35,786 bases of DNA from Lachnospiraceae bacterium (GTDB lineage Bacteria > Bacillota > Clostridia > Lachnospirales > Lachnospiraceae). The position numbers and the translations under genes are program-made. Positions 1-8,426 of this stretch are shown one piece after another. The stretch lies in assembly GCA_017440045.1 (NCBI GenBank), contig JAFSIA010000065.1, positions 1 through 35,786 of the forward strand. The letters are read 5' to 3'. Below the pieces are notes generated by a model. The model saw only the letters and a program-made list of their open reading frames with translations, did no database searches and was not told the DNA's origin. Positions within the stretch are counted from its first letter, which is position 1; every line of letters starts with the position of its first letter.

Positions 1-141
1 ATCATTCCTGGTAATGATGATGCTATCAGAGCAGTTAAGCTTATCGTTTCTAAGATGGCAGACGCTGTTATTGAGGCAAATCAGGGTGAGGCAGCTGACG
101 TAGAGGAAGCTACAGAAGTAGAAGAGACAACAGAGGCTTAA
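1..141 (+). CDS. rpsB: 30S ribosomal protein S2, C-terminal end (partial)
   Basis: The reading frame is open from the first base and stops with TAA at 139-141, giving the last 46 residues. The segment [13 protein letters not shown] is the conserved end of the S2 core, where the protein packs on the 30S head. It is followed by an acidic tail ([12 protein letters not shown]) of the kind seen in many clostridial S2 proteins. The identification is supported by tsf starting 46 bases downstream, the near-universal rpsB-tsf pairing. The 5' part of the gene lies outside the window. Confidence 0.93.
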   Translation: MIPGNDDAIRAVKLIVSKMADAVIEANQGEAADVEEATEVEETTEA

Positions 142-187
142 TCTGTATATTTTGTATATATTATTATTTTATGGAGGTATCTAAGAG

Positions 188-1288
188 ATGGAAATTACAG
201 CATCTATGGTAAAACAGCTTAGAGAAATGACAGGCGCTGGTGTTATGGCATGTAAGAACGCACTTGTTGAGACAGAAGGCGATTTTGATAAGGCTGCTGA
301 AGTATTAAGAAAAAAGGGTGAGGCTACAGCTGTTAAGAAGGCTGGTAGAATCGCAGCTGAGGGTACAGTACTTGCAGTAGTTGAAGGAAATAAAGCAGCT
401 ATCGTTGAGGTGAATTCAGAGACAGACTTCGTTGCTAAGAATGATAAGTTTAGAACATTCGTAGCTGATATCGCAGAGCAGATTATTGCATCTGATGCAA
501 CAACTGTAGAAGCATTATCTGAGGAGAAGTTCGTTAAGGATGCATCTAAGACAGTTAAAGAAGAGTTAGTAAGCCAGATAGCAGTAATCGGTGAGAATCT
601 TACAATCAGAAGATTCACAAAGATTACAACTGATGGTGCAGTTGTTCCATATATCCATGCTGGTGGAAAGATTGGTGTTTTAGTTGAAGCTAATACAGCT
701 AACGCTAGTGATGAAATTAAGGAAGCTCTTAAGAACATCGCAATGCAGATTGCAGCTCTTTCTCCAAAGTACGCTATAAAGGAAGAGATTTCAGCAGAAG
801 AGCTTGATAAGATGAGAGAAATCACAATTGAGAGCGCATTAAATGATACATTTACACTTCCAGCTCCAATCTTAAAGGGATTACTTGAGAAGGCTGTTAA
901 CAGCAATGTATGGTCTGCAGAAGATGTTGCTGTTTACGAAGAGAAGAAGAACGATAAGTATTTAGTAAACTTCCTTTCAAAGGAAGCAAAGGCTGCATTG
1001 GCTGAAATCGCTGTTGCAGATAAGGCTGAAATCGTTGAGAATAAGATTTTCTTAGGTCTTGTAGATGGACGTATGAAGAAGCAGCTTAAGGATATCTGCT
1101 TATTAGAGCAGACATATGTTAAGGCTGAAGATGGTAAGCAGACAGTAGCACAGTACATTGATCAGGTTGCTAAGGCTACAGGCTCAGACTTCGCATTAAA
1201 GAGTTTTGTTCGTTATGAGACAGGCGAAGGTATCGAGAAGAAAGAAGAAAACTTTGCAGAAGAAGTTGCAAAGCAGATGGGAATGTAA
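188..1288 (+). CDS. tsf: Elongation factor Ts with an internal insertion
   Basis: EF-Ts is the guanine nucleotide exchange factor that reloads EF-Tu with GTP in the cytoplasm. The N-terminal UBA-like module (VKQLREMTGAGVMACKNAL) is followed by the EF-Tu contact motif TDFVAKND near residue 80. The protein ends with the usual KDICLLEQTYVK and a C-terminal module. GGAGG at 174-178 sets the ATG start. At 366 residues it is about 60 longer than most bacterial EF-Ts. The excess falls between about residues 220 and 286, inside the dimerisation region, and keeps the frame. It is co-transcribed with rpsB, and a strong terminator follows. Confidence 0.97.
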   Translation: MEITASMVKQLREMTGAGVMACKNALVETEGDFDKAAEVLRKKGEATAVKKAGRIAAEGTVLAVVEGNKAAIVEVNSETDFVAKNDKFRTFVADIAEQIIASDATTVEALSEEKFVKDASKTVKEELVSQIAVIGENLTIRRFTKITTDGAVVPYIHAGGKIGVLVEANTANASDEIKEALKNIAMQIAALSPKYAIKEEISAEELDKMREITIESALNDTFTLPAPILKGLLEKAVNSNVWSAEDVAVYEEKKNDKYLVNFLSKEAKAALAEIAVADKAEIVENKIFLGLVDGRMKKQLKDICLLEQTYVKAEDGKQTVAQYIDQVAKATGSDFALKSFVRYETGEGIEKKEENFAEEVAKQMGM

Positions 1289-1322
1289 TCAAAATATTTT
1301 GCACAAACGAAATAAGAACTAT

Positions 1323-1362
1323 AAAGAGTCGATGCGAGTTTACTCGCAATCGACTCTTTTTT
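1323..1362 (+). terminator. Intrinsic terminator after tsf
   Basis: AAAGAGTCGATGCGAGT pairs with ACTCGCAATCGACTCTTT with a single bulged base and a two-base loop, and a run of T follows. It closes the rpsB-tsf transcript. Confidence 0.93.
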
Positions 1363-1383
1363 GTCCTTATATGCATATCTTTA

Positions 1384-1412
1384 TTTTACTGCTCATATAA
1401 TATAACTATAAT
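1384..1412 (+). promoter_or_regulatory. Probable sigma-70 type promoter for the malic enzyme gene
   Basis: TATAAT at 1407-1412 lies 17 bases after TTTTAC at 1384-1389. The -10 is perfect but the -35 is weak, and another TATAAT at 1396-1401 is possible. A promoter is expected here because a terminator lies just upstream. Confidence 0.45.
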
Positions 1413-1433
1413 ATATAAAAGAAGGACAACTAT

Positions 1434-2627
1434 ATGGGAAGTGAAGTAAAAAGAGATTACGGGGCAGAAAGCCTCAAATTACATTATGAGAGTAGGGGCA
1501 AGATAGAGGTAGTATCAAATGTTCCTGTTGGAACAAGTGAGGATTTATCACTGGCATACACTCCGGGAGTTGCGGCTCCTTGTTTGGAGATTCAGAAAGA
1601 TACAAGTAAATCTTTTGAATTAACAAGACGTTGGAATCTATGTCTGGTAGTGACGGATGGAACGGCTGTTTTGGGTCTTGGGGATATTGGACCGGAGGCA
1701 GCTATGCCTGTTATGGAAGGGAAGTGCGTGCTTTTTAAGACGTTTGGGGATGTGGATGCATTTCCACTTTGTGTTAGAAGTAAGGATGTAGATGAGATTG
1801 TTAATACAATATCACTTATAGCAGGAAGCTTTGGTGGAATTAATTTAGAGGATATCTCTGCTCCACGGTGCTTTGAGATTGAGAGAAAGCTAAAAGAAAG
1901 ATGCGATATTCCTGTATTCCATGATGACCAGCATGGGACTGCAATTGTTACATTATCAGGAGTTATTAACGCTCTTAAGCTGACAGGAAAAAAGAAAGAG
2001 GATGTGAAGGTAGTAGTAAATGGTGCAGGAGCGGCCGCTATTTCCATTACAAAGCTTCTGCTAGAGTATGGAATTAGAGATATTACTCTCTGCGACAGAA
2101 TGGGAGCTATTTATAAAGGTAGACAGGAGGGGATGAATTCTGTAAAGGAAGAGATGGCTGAAGTGACAAATCTACAGTGTAAAGCTGGAAGTTTGAAGGA
2201 TGTTATAGTTGAAGCTGATATATTTATAGGAGTTAGCGCGCCAAATGCTTTATCAGAGGAGATGGTACATACAATGGCAAAGGATTCTATTGTATTTGCA
2301 TGTGCCAATCCAACGCCGGAGATTTACCCTGATGAAGCGATTAAAGCAGGTGCTAAAGTGGTAGCTACAGGTCGTAGTGATTATCCTAATCAGATTAATA
2401 ATGTGTTGGCGTTTCCTGGCATTTTCCGTGGTGTCTTCGATGTGAGGGCAAAGGATATCAATGATGAAATGAAGATTGCTGCAGCTAAGGCTATAGCAGG
2501 ATTAGTTTCTGATTGCGAGCTAAGCGCTGATTATATTATCCCAGCCGCTTTTGATGAGCGTGTCGGAAAAGCTGTGGCAGAGGCTGTGGCAAAAGCCGCA
2601 ATAAGAACAGGAGTTGCCAGCATATAG
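1434..2627 (+). CDS. Malic enzyme (oxaloacetate-decarboxylating malate dehydrogenase), short form
   Basis: Oxidative decarboxylation of malate to pyruvate and CO2 with reduction of NAD(P), linking the C4 pool to pyruvate in the cytoplasm. The N-terminal catalytic domain shows SLAYTPGVAAPC, GLGDIGPEAAMPVMEGK and FHDDQHGTAIV, the metal and malate-binding signatures. The Rossmann domain begins with VVVNGAGAAAISI near residue 190. At 397 residues it matches the short single-domain bacterial form and lacks the phosphotransacetylase-like C-terminal domain of MaeB. Coenzyme preference cannot be read from the sequence. A GAAGGA ribosome binding site precedes the ATG. The gene is monocistronic between two terminators. 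Confidence 0.95.
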   Translation: MGSEVKRDYGAESLKLHYESRGKIEVVSNVPVGTSEDLSLAYTPGVAAPCLEIQKDTSKSFELTRRWNLCLVVTDGTAVLGLGDIGPEAAMPVMEGKCVLFKTFGDVDAFPLCVRSKDVDEIVNTISLIAGSFGGINLEDISAPRCFEIERKLKERCDIPVFHDDQHGTAIVTLSGVINALKLTGKKKEDVKVVVNGAGAAAISITKLLLEYGIRDITLCDRMGAIYKGRQEGMNSVKEEMAEVTNLQCKAGSLKDVIVEADIFIGVSAPNALSEEMVHTMAKDSIVFACANPTPEIYPDEAIKAGAKVVATGRSDYPNQINNVLAFPGIFRGVFDVRAKDINDEMKIAAAKAIAGLVSDCELSADYIIPAAFDERVGKAVAEAVAKAAIRTGVASI

Positions 2628-2690
2628 AAAAAATTTATTTTATATATTAATATAATTAAATATGTAGACGATATATATAACGTATGGAGA

Positions 2691-2731
2691 GCATTATAAT
2701 TTCATGGATGAAAAGGAATTATAATGCTTTT
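2691..2731 (+). terminator. Intrinsic terminator after the malic enzyme gene
   Basis: GCATTATAATT (2691-2701) pairs with AATTATAATGC (2717-2727), followed by TTTTG. The stem is AT-rich but long, and it lies 63 bases past the malic enzyme stop. Confidence 0.7.
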
Positions 2732-2763
2732 GTGCTTGATGGATTAAATAAGGAGATGATAAG

Positions 2764-3084
2764 ATGCTACAAAATGTTCAAAATGCTTATATGAATATAG
2801 ATTATGAGTATGCTAAAACAGAAAATAAACAAGCAATAAACGGCTTATCGTCTATGGATTTCTATGGAATTATTCGAAATGAGATAGAAGAGATATATGA
2901 AAAGCTTAAAAACGGTGAGACGGAAACCTCCTATCAAATCGGAGCCCAGTCCTTTACAGAAAAAGAGTGGGATAAGCTAATGTTTGACTTTGATAAGATT
3001 CAGGATGATATGAGAGAGTTAATGAGAGACAGACATAGAATTAAGGAAGAACAAGTGCAAAAGCAAAAAGAAAAGTATAAATAA
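2764..3084 (+). CDS. Conserved hypothetical protein, 106 aa
   Basis: A small, charged cytoplasmic protein with a good AAGGAG ribosome binding site. The middle part, SYQIGAQSFTEKEWDKLMFD, resembles a segment that I recall from uncharacterised Lachnospiraceae proteins; I know of no function. The C-terminal 35 residues are highly charged (RDRHRIKEEQVQKQKEKYK) and probably helical. There is no signal peptide or membrane segment. It lies 22 bases before the 2H phosphoesterase gene, so the two are probably co-transcribed. Base use looks like that of its neighbours. Confidence 0.75.
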   Translation: MLQNVQNAYMNIDYEYAKTENKQAINGLSSMDFYGIIRNEIEEIYEKLKNGETETSYQIGAQSFTEKEWDKLMFDFDKIQDDMRELMRDRHRIKEEQVQKQKEKYK

Positions 3085-3106
3085 ATATTATGCCATAGGG
3101 GGAGTT

Positions 3107-3631
3107 ATGTATCATATTTCAATATATTTTGACGAAGATACAAATCAAAAAATAAGAAATCACATAAATCAAATCGAAAAGGTAACTGGCAATGTACATA
3201 TGACAGAGGGGAATATTCCGCCTCATATAACCCTCTCAGTCTTTAATATAAGTGATGAAAAAATAGCAAAAAAAGTACTTGAAATGGTAGCAAAAAGATT
3301 AGAAAAATGTGAACTTAACTGGGTGTCGGTGGGGACTTTTTTGCCGTACGTTTTATATATCGCACCAGTGTTGAATCAGCAGCTACATCATATGTCTATG
3401 ACGGTGTACGAAGAATTAAAGAAGCTGGAAAATGTTGAGATTAGTAAATATTATAGACCATTTCAATGGCTCCCTCATACAACTGTTGGAAAAAAGCTTA
3501 CAAAGGAGCAGATGGGTAAGGCTTTTGATGTTATGCAAAAGCAGTTTGGACCATTTAAGGGAACCGTGACAAGCATAGGGTTAGCAAAGACAAATCCATA
3601 TAAAAATATAGCTATTGTTGATTTGGATTAA
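3107..3631 (+). CDS. 2H phosphoesterase (LigT / 2'-5' RNA ligase-like), 174 aa
   Basis: The two tandem catalytic motifs of the 2H superfamily are present: H40-I-T42 in PPHITLSVF and H124-T-T126 in LPHTTVGKK. Each His-x-Thr pair faces one catalytic pocket that cleaves or forms 2',5'- or cyclic phosphodiester bonds in RNA or nucleotides. The length suits the family. Members include LigT, ThpR and cyclic phosphodiesterases, and the natural substrate is usually unknown. GGGGGAG lies six bases before the ATG. No signal peptide is present, so it is cytoplasmic. It follows the 106-residue hypothetical gene, which may act with it. Confidence 0.82.
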   Translation: MYHISIYFDEDTNQKIRNHINQIEKVTGNVHMTEGNIPPHITLSVFNISDEKIAKKVLEMVAKRLEKCELNWVSVGTFLPYVLYIAPVLNQQLHHMSMTVYEELKKLENVEISKYYRPFQWLPHTTVGKKLTKEQMGKAFDVMQKQFGPFKGTVTSIGLAKTNPYKNIAIVDLD

Positions 3632-3690
3632 GTGATTTTGTAAAAAAGAAAAAAATATGTAATATTATTATGGCGTAAAGTTTTAACTTG

Positions 3691-3723
3691 TGCTAAAATG
3701 AATTCAATTATGGGTTTTGAATT
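3691..3723 (+). promoter_or_regulatory. Extended -10 promoter and inverted repeat before the heparinase-family gene
   Basis: TGCTAAAAT (3691-3699) is an extended -10 hexamer; no good -35 is visible. Immediately downstream, AATTCAA (3701-3707) and TTGAATT (3717-3723) form a perfect inverted repeat with a nine-base gap, placed where an operator would act. The binding protein is unknown; the adjacent AraC regulator is the obvious candidate. Confidence 0.45.
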
Positions 3724-3744
3724 TTAATGTAGAGGTATATACGG

Positions 3745-5442
3745 GTGAAGAAGAAGCTTATGAACTATCTTGAGAACTATTTAAGTGATCTCAGGAAGGC
3801 AGGGGAACAGCTATATAACGAGACAATGCCTGAATTGACTGATGAACTGTTTATGATTTATTATGAAACGGGTAACAGACTTGAATATGAGAAGGTCTAT
3901 TTTGCCAGAAGGAAGCAGCTTACAGTATTTGGTATGCTGTCTATTCTTGATGGAAAAGATGAGGATATAAAGAAGCTGGAAAGTGTTCTTGTTGACATAT
4001 GTAAAGAAGACTGCTGGAGTATACCTGCTCACGTAAAAAGATATAGACCTGAGTGGCGTATTACAGTTGATCTTTATGCAGCAGAGACAGCATTTTCCAT
4101 TGCAGAGATTATTAGCAAGCTTAAAGATAAACTTTCAGAAGATGTATATAATTTTGCATACCAGGAAGTGTTTAGGAGAGTGCTCACACCATATATTGAA
4201 AGTGAGAAGCCATATGATTGGTGGGAAGAAAGTCAGATAAATTGGTGTGCTGTTGCAAATGGCTCAATTGGCTGTGCGGCATTATATTTGATTGAGGACA
4301 AAGAGCTTCGTGATAAAGTTATTTCGCGAGTTATTGAGTCTATATCACACTATGTTGATGGTTATACCAGCGATGGAGTGTGCAAGGAAGGTATTTCTAA
4401 TTACGTATATGGTCTTAGCTATTATGTAATGTTTTCTGAGATGTTTAGGGAATATACTAATGGAGAAATCAACCTTATTGTAACGGAAAAGTTTAGAAAT
4501 ATCGTGTTGTTCCAGCAAAAGTGCTACTATCCGGGAAATGTTACTCTTAGTTTTTCTGATTGTAGAAAAAATGAAAAGTTTAGAGTGGGACTTACATCAT
4601 ATATGTCTATGTGGTATCCGATTGTAAAGTTTCCTGATTTTGAGATGGCGGCTGATATTAACACTGGATACTGTAGATACCCATTGATATCAAGAGATTA
4701 TTTCTTTACAAAGATGTATTTAGAACATCTTAATACAAAACGCAGTAGTGTAGTAAAAGGAATATGGTATGGACAGATGATTATGTCCGAAGCAAATGTT
4801 TCGATTTGTCAAAGTGTGAACGATTGTGTACTGGCGTCAAAGGGTGGTCATAATGATGAGCCACATAATCACAATGATGTAGGAAGCTTTTTATACATAT
4901 CAGATGGTGAAATGGTTCTTGCAGATTTAGGCGGCGGTGAGTATACCAGAGATTATTTCAATGAGAACAGATACAATCATTTGACATGTCGCTCTCTTGG
5001 CCATAATTTGCCACTGATAGATGGAAAAGAACAGCAACAAGGTGCTCAGTATTGTGCGTCTAATTTCTATGCAGACGGAAATGGAAAGACAGTTATAGAT
5101 ATTGAGAAGGCATATGGGCTAAATGACGATGAAAAGATAACAAGGACCATGGAAATGGATCTTGGAAATGGAAGAGTTAAAATAGAAGACTATTTCAGGA
5201 TATACGAGTGTAGAAGTATTACAGAAAATCTTGTTTGTTTATATGAACCTGTTATGGAAAAAAACAGATTCACTATAAAAACTCCTAAGAGGACTTATGT
5301 GGTATACTGTCCAAATGGAATAGATTATAATGTTTTAAAGGAACAATATAATGATAGAGATGGCAAGCTCATTGATGTATGGCTTATACAGTGGAAAATT
5401 CCTGGAAACAGAGCGGAGATTAGAGTAGAGCAGCAGGTTTAA
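3745..5442 (+). CDS. Heparinase II/III-family protein (polysaccharide lyase-like)
   Basis: An all-helical N-terminal toroid (about residues 1-310) is followed by a beta-sandwich lyase domain. The diagnostic stretch GGHNDEPHNHNDVGSF carries H369, H374 and H376, then LADLGGGEYTRDYF and a ring of aromatic and Arg residues. Family members cleave uronic-acid polysaccharides or oligosaccharides by beta-elimination. At 565 residues with no signal peptide, a cytoplasmic role on imported oligosaccharides is inferred. GTG is chosen as start because AGAGGT lies eight bases upstream, whereas the first internal ATG is 23 bases away. The 3' end overlaps the convergent AraC gene by four bases. The neighbouring arabinofuranosidase suggests plant cell-wall material as substrate, but the exact lyase family is not fixed. 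Confidence 0.8.
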   Translation: MKKKLMNYLENYLSDLRKAGEQLYNETMPELTDELFMIYYETGNRLEYEKVYFARRKQLTVFGMLSILDGKDEDIKKLESVLVDICKEDCWSIPAHVKRYRPEWRITVDLYAAETAFSIAEIISKLKDKLSEDVYNFAYQEVFRRVLTPYIESEKPYDWWEESQINWCAVANGSIGCAALYLIEDKELRDKVISRVIESISHYVDGYTSDGVCKEGISNYVYGLSYYVMFSEMFREYTNGEINLIVTEKFRNIVLFQQKCYYPGNVTLSFSDCRKNEKFRVGLTSYMSMWYPIVKFPDFEMAADINTGYCRYPLISRDYFFTKMYLEHLNTKRSSVVKGIWYGQMIMSEANVSICQSVNDCVLASKGGHNDEPHNHNDVGSFLYISDGEMVLADLGGGEYTRDYFNENRYNHLTCRSLGHNLPLIDGKEQQQGAQYCASNFYADGNGKTVIDIEKAYGLNDDEKITRTMEMDLGNGRVKIEDYFRIYECRSITENLVCLYEPVMEKNRFTIKTPKRTYVVYCPNGIDYNVLKEQYNDRDGKLIDVWLIQWKIPGNRAEIRVEQQV

Positions 5443-6275
5443 ACCAGCTGCTCTGAAAAATTGCGTCGATAATCAGTCGGCGTTATTTTTATGATTTTTT
5501 TAAAGGCATGAGAGAAGTTGTGAGCATCATCAAAGCCTAAATTGTAAGCAATCTGCTCGATACTGTGATTTGTCTTTATAAGCTCTGATTTTGCAGATTC
5601 CATTTTTGTCTGTAAAATAAATTGTTTTAAAGATATACCAGTATGTGTTTTAAAGATGGATGATAAATATCTTGGACTATAGCTAAAATAGTCAGCGATG
5701 CCTACAACAGTCAGCTTTTCACTACAATGTAAGCGGACATAATCGGAAATACTCTTTATCAGATGTGAGTTTTTCTGAGATTGTGATATATCTTTATATA
5801 AGATACTTTGGCATCCAATCTCTGCGACTATTGCTGTCGCAAAGCTGTCATTTATGGCAAAGTGATTGTAGCGCATATAGTAGTCCTGCATTTCGTTAAA
5901 CAACATAATAACACGCTCTAGGGATGAAAGTTTTCCCTGCTTTGGAACATATATCATAGAATTATTAAAGGTTACATCTTCGGATTCAACGACTTCATAT
6001 CCTGTTGGGCAGTGAAAATGAAGCCAGTAAAAAGAACAGCTTCCGGCTTTGTAGCCATGCTGATAAACAGTTGGAGTCATAAAGAGATATTCGCCTTCAT
6101 TGACAACATATTCGTTTTCGTGGTCGGCAATGTATAGAGTACCTTCGGTTACGACCATAAGCTCGAAATCAATAAGGTCTCTTGTAAGATGTATCCATTC
6201 TTCACTTGGGGCATCAAACTTACCAGAGAAATGATGGGAAAACAGTACATTTCCATTAAAAGAAAAATTTATCAT
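5439..6275 (-). CDS. AraC-family transcriptional regulator
   Basis: The 278 residues have the classic layout. An N-terminal cupin-like sensing domain (about 1-150, with NEGEYLFMTP and FYWLHFHC) is followed by two helix-turn-helix motifs at about 185-275. The first runs through LTVVGIADYFSYSPRYLSSIF and the second through SIEQIAYNLGFDDAHNFSHAF, closing with TPTDYRRN. GGAGGTGT (plus-strand complement at 6287-6294) precedes the ATG. It sits between the heparinase-like and GH127 genes and is divergent from the latter, so it most likely senses a sugar and controls both. Its own promoter and a palindrome lie in the shared intergenic region. Confidence 0.93.
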   Translation of the reverse strand: MINFSFNGNVLFSHHFSGKFDAPSEEWIHLTRDLIDFELMVVTEGTLYIADHENEYVVNEGEYLFMTPTVYQHGYKAGSCSFYWLHFHCPTGYEVVESEDVTFNNSMIYVPKQGKLSSLERVIMLFNEMQDYYMRYNHFAINDSFATAIVAEIGCQSILYKDISQSQKNSHLIKSISDYVRLHCSEKLTVVGIADYFSYSPRYLSSIFKTHTGISLKQFILQTKMESAKSELIKTNHSIEQIAYNLGFDDAHNFSHAFKKIIKITPTDYRRNFSEQLV

Positions 6276-6322
6276 ATGCTTTTTTTACACCTCCATATTA
6301 CTTTTGTATATTAAAAGAAACG

Positions 6323-6350
6323 TTGACTAATGCTAGTATTGTGTTAAAAT
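6323..6350 (+). promoter_or_regulatory. Promoter of the GH127 gene
   Basis: TTGACT (6323-6328), a 16-base spacer, then TAAAAT (6345-6350) preceded by TGT, an extended -10. The transcript would start near 6357, inside the palindrome, leaving a leader of about 55 bases. Confidence 0.7.
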
Positions 6351-6368
6351 TGATTATATGATAATCAA
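6350..6368. promoter_or_regulatory. Perfect palindrome between divergent promoters, likely operator
   Basis: TTGATTAT and ATAATCAA form eight-base arms around ATG. The site touches the plus-strand -10 and contains the minus-strand -10, so a bound protein would affect both promoters. Candidate binders are the AraC protein itself or a catabolite regulator. The sequence is not a typical CcpA cre. Confidence 0.6.
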
Positions 6369-6381
6369 AGTAGAAAATCAA
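6353..6381 (-). promoter_or_regulatory. Promoter of the AraC-family regulator gene
   Basis: Read on the minus strand: TTGATT (6376-6381), a 17-base spacer, then a perfect TATAAT (6353-6358). It overlaps the GH127 promoter region, so polymerase binding at the two may be mutually exclusive. The leader would be about 70 bases. Confidence 0.7.
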
Positions 6382-6410
6382 CAATAATACACTTATAAAG
6401 GAGATAATCT

Positions 6411-8414
6411 ATGTCGAACGTAAAAACAAGTAGTAAACCAATTGGATTGCATCAGTTTAAGATTGATGACAAATTTTGGACAAACGAGATGGAACTGGTA
6501 AGGAAAGAAGTGATTCCTTATCAGTGGGAGATTTTAAACGATAGAGTAAAGGATGCAGCACCTAGTTTTTGTATGAGAAATTTTAAAGTTGCGGGAAAGC
6601 TTATGCGAGAGAAGAGAGAGAAGGGCACGTCATTTGTAGAACCAAAGTATACATTCCGTGGCTTTGAAGCTTTGCCGGAGGATATGAATAACTTGGAAGA
6701 TAAGTTTTACGGATTTGTATTTCAGGATAGTGACTTTTCAAAGTGGATAGAGGCAGTTGCATATTCTCTTGTTAATCATCCTGACCCGGAGCTTGAGAAA
6801 ATTGCAGACGGAGCTATAGACATTGTGTGTGCAGCTCAGCAGGAAAATGGATATCTTGATACATATTATATTATAAATGGTATGGATAAGATATTTACAA
6901 ATCTTAGAGATCATCATGAGCTCTATTGCTTTGGTCATCTGGCTGAAGGAGCAGTGGCTTATTATGAGGCTACTGGCAAAGATAAGCTATTAAAGGCAGC
7001 GATGAGGTTTGCAGATTTCATAGAGAGCTATTTTGGTGAGGATGAGGGTAAATGCAAGGGTTATCCTGGGCATGAAATTGCAGAGATGGCACTTGTAAGA
7101 CTCTATCAGGCTACAAATGATGAAAAATATTTAAAGCTTAGCCAGTTCTTCCTTGATGAGAGAGGAAAAAAGCCATATTATTTCTCGGAAGTGGAGACAC
7201 ACGATAACTTTACAAATCATAAATATCATCAGTCACATGTCCCTGTACGTGAGCAGGATGAAGCTGTTGGACATGCGGTTAGAGCAGTATATCTCTATTC
7301 TGGAATGGCAGATATGGCAAGAATTACCGGTGATGAAAAAATGTGGGAGGCCTGCAAAAAGCTGTGGAACTCGGTTACTAGAGAAAAGCTCTACATAACA
7401 GGTGCTATCGGTGGAACTCATATGGGTGAGGCGTTCTCATTCCCATTTGATTTACCGAATGACACAGCATACTCAGAGACATGTGCATCAATAGGCCTCG
7501 CATTCTGGGCAAGAAGAATGCTTGAGGTCGAAGTGAATTCTAAGTATGCAGATGTTATGGAACAGGCATTTTATAATACAATTCTTAGCGGTATGGCACT
7601 TGATGGAAAGAGCTTTTTCTATGTAAATCCATTGGAAGTGTTACCGAGAGCATGTCACGAAGATGAGAGAAAATTCCACGTAAAGCCAGTTAGACAGAAG
7701 TGGTTTGGATGTGCGTGCTGCCCTCCTAACCTTGCAAGAATTATCAGTTCTATCCAGACATATGCTTATGGTGAGAATGAAGATACCGTATTTATGCATC
7801 TTTATTTAGGCGGAAGGCTAACAAAGGATGTCAATGGAAAGAAAGCGCAGTTTACTGTTGTATCAAATTATCCTACAGATGGAAATGTTACTGTTAAGTA
7901 CGAGGGTGAAGATGTAAATATGAAGCTTGCCCTTAGAATCCCGGGCTGGTGCAAGGAATGGAAGGTTAATGTATCTAATCAAAAGACATGTACACTTGTT
8001 GATGGATATTATTACATTGAGGGAGATTGGAAAAATGGTGATGTAGTCACATTGGTGACTCCTATGGAGGTTAGAATTTTAACAGCAGATGCACGCGTCA
8101 GAGAGAATGCAGGAAAGGTTGTCGTTACAAAGGGACCTGTAGTTTATTGTATGGAAGAAGCTGATAATGAAAAAGATTTGCATCTCTATAAGATTTGTCC
8201 AGACAAGCCGATGACAGAGGGAATGGTTACTATAAATGGAATAAAGTTTCCTACTATTAAAGCGTTGGGATTAAAAGAGATAGCGACAAATGATAATAAT
8301 CTATATAATGAATATGTAGCTAAAGAGTATAGTGAAAAAGAAATCACATTGATTCCGTATTACGCATGGGCAAACCGTGGTGAAAATGAGATGAGTGTGT
8401 GGGTGAGAGTGTAA
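6411..8414 (+). CDS. GH127 beta-L-arabinofuranosidase
   Basis: Removes beta-L-arabinofuranose from oligosaccharides with retention, using a zinc-held cysteine nucleophile. The four zinc ligands known from HypBA1 (E322, C340, C417, C418) map at a near-constant offset to E340 (GEAF), C358 (SETCAS), C436 and C437 (GCACCPPN). The acid/base E338 maps to E356. The length, 667 residues, matches HypBA1 at about 658. A central (alpha/alpha)6 barrel is followed by C-terminal beta-sandwich domains. No signal peptide is present, so substrates are imported oligosaccharides. AAGGAG lies before the ATG. The AI-2E-family gene follows after 12 bases and is probably co-transcribed. Confidence 0.93.
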   Translation: MSNVKTSSKPIGLHQFKIDDKFWTNEMELVRKEVIPYQWEILNDRVKDAAPSFCMRNFKVAGKLMREKREKGTSFVEPKYTFRGFEALPEDMNNLEDKFYGFVFQDSDFSKWIEAVAYSLVNHPDPELEKIADGAIDIVCAAQQENGYLDTYYIINGMDKIFTNLRDHHELYCFGHLAEGAVAYYEATGKDKLLKAAMRFADFIESYFGEDEGKCKGYPGHEIAEMALVRLYQATNDEKYLKLSQFFLDERGKKPYYFSEVETHDNFTNHKYHQSHVPVREQDEAVGHAVRAVYLYSGMADMARITGDEKMWEACKKLWNSVTREKLYITGAIGGTHMGEAFSFPFDLPNDTAYSETCASIGLAFWARRMLEVEVNSKYADVMEQAFYNTILSGMALDGKSFFYVNPLEVLPRACHEDERKFHVKPVRQKWFGCACCPPNLARIISSIQTYAYGENEDTVFMHLYLGGRLTKDVNGKKAQFTVVSNYPTDGNVTVKYEGEDVNMKLALRIPGWCKEWKVNVSNQKTCTLVDGYYYIEGDWKNGDVVTLVTPMEVRILTADARVRENAGKVVVTKGPVVYCMEEADNEKDLHLYKICPDKPMTEGMVTINGIKFPTIKALGLKEIATNDNNLYNEYVAKEYSEKEITLIPYYAWANRGENEMSVWVRV

Positions 8415-8426
8415 GGAAGGATTGTT

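Noticed and set aside
181-906. 241-codon open frame antisense to tsf
   Set aside because: It is the shadow of a Ala/Glu/Lys-rich gene with strong codon bias, and the + strand protein is clearly EF-Ts.
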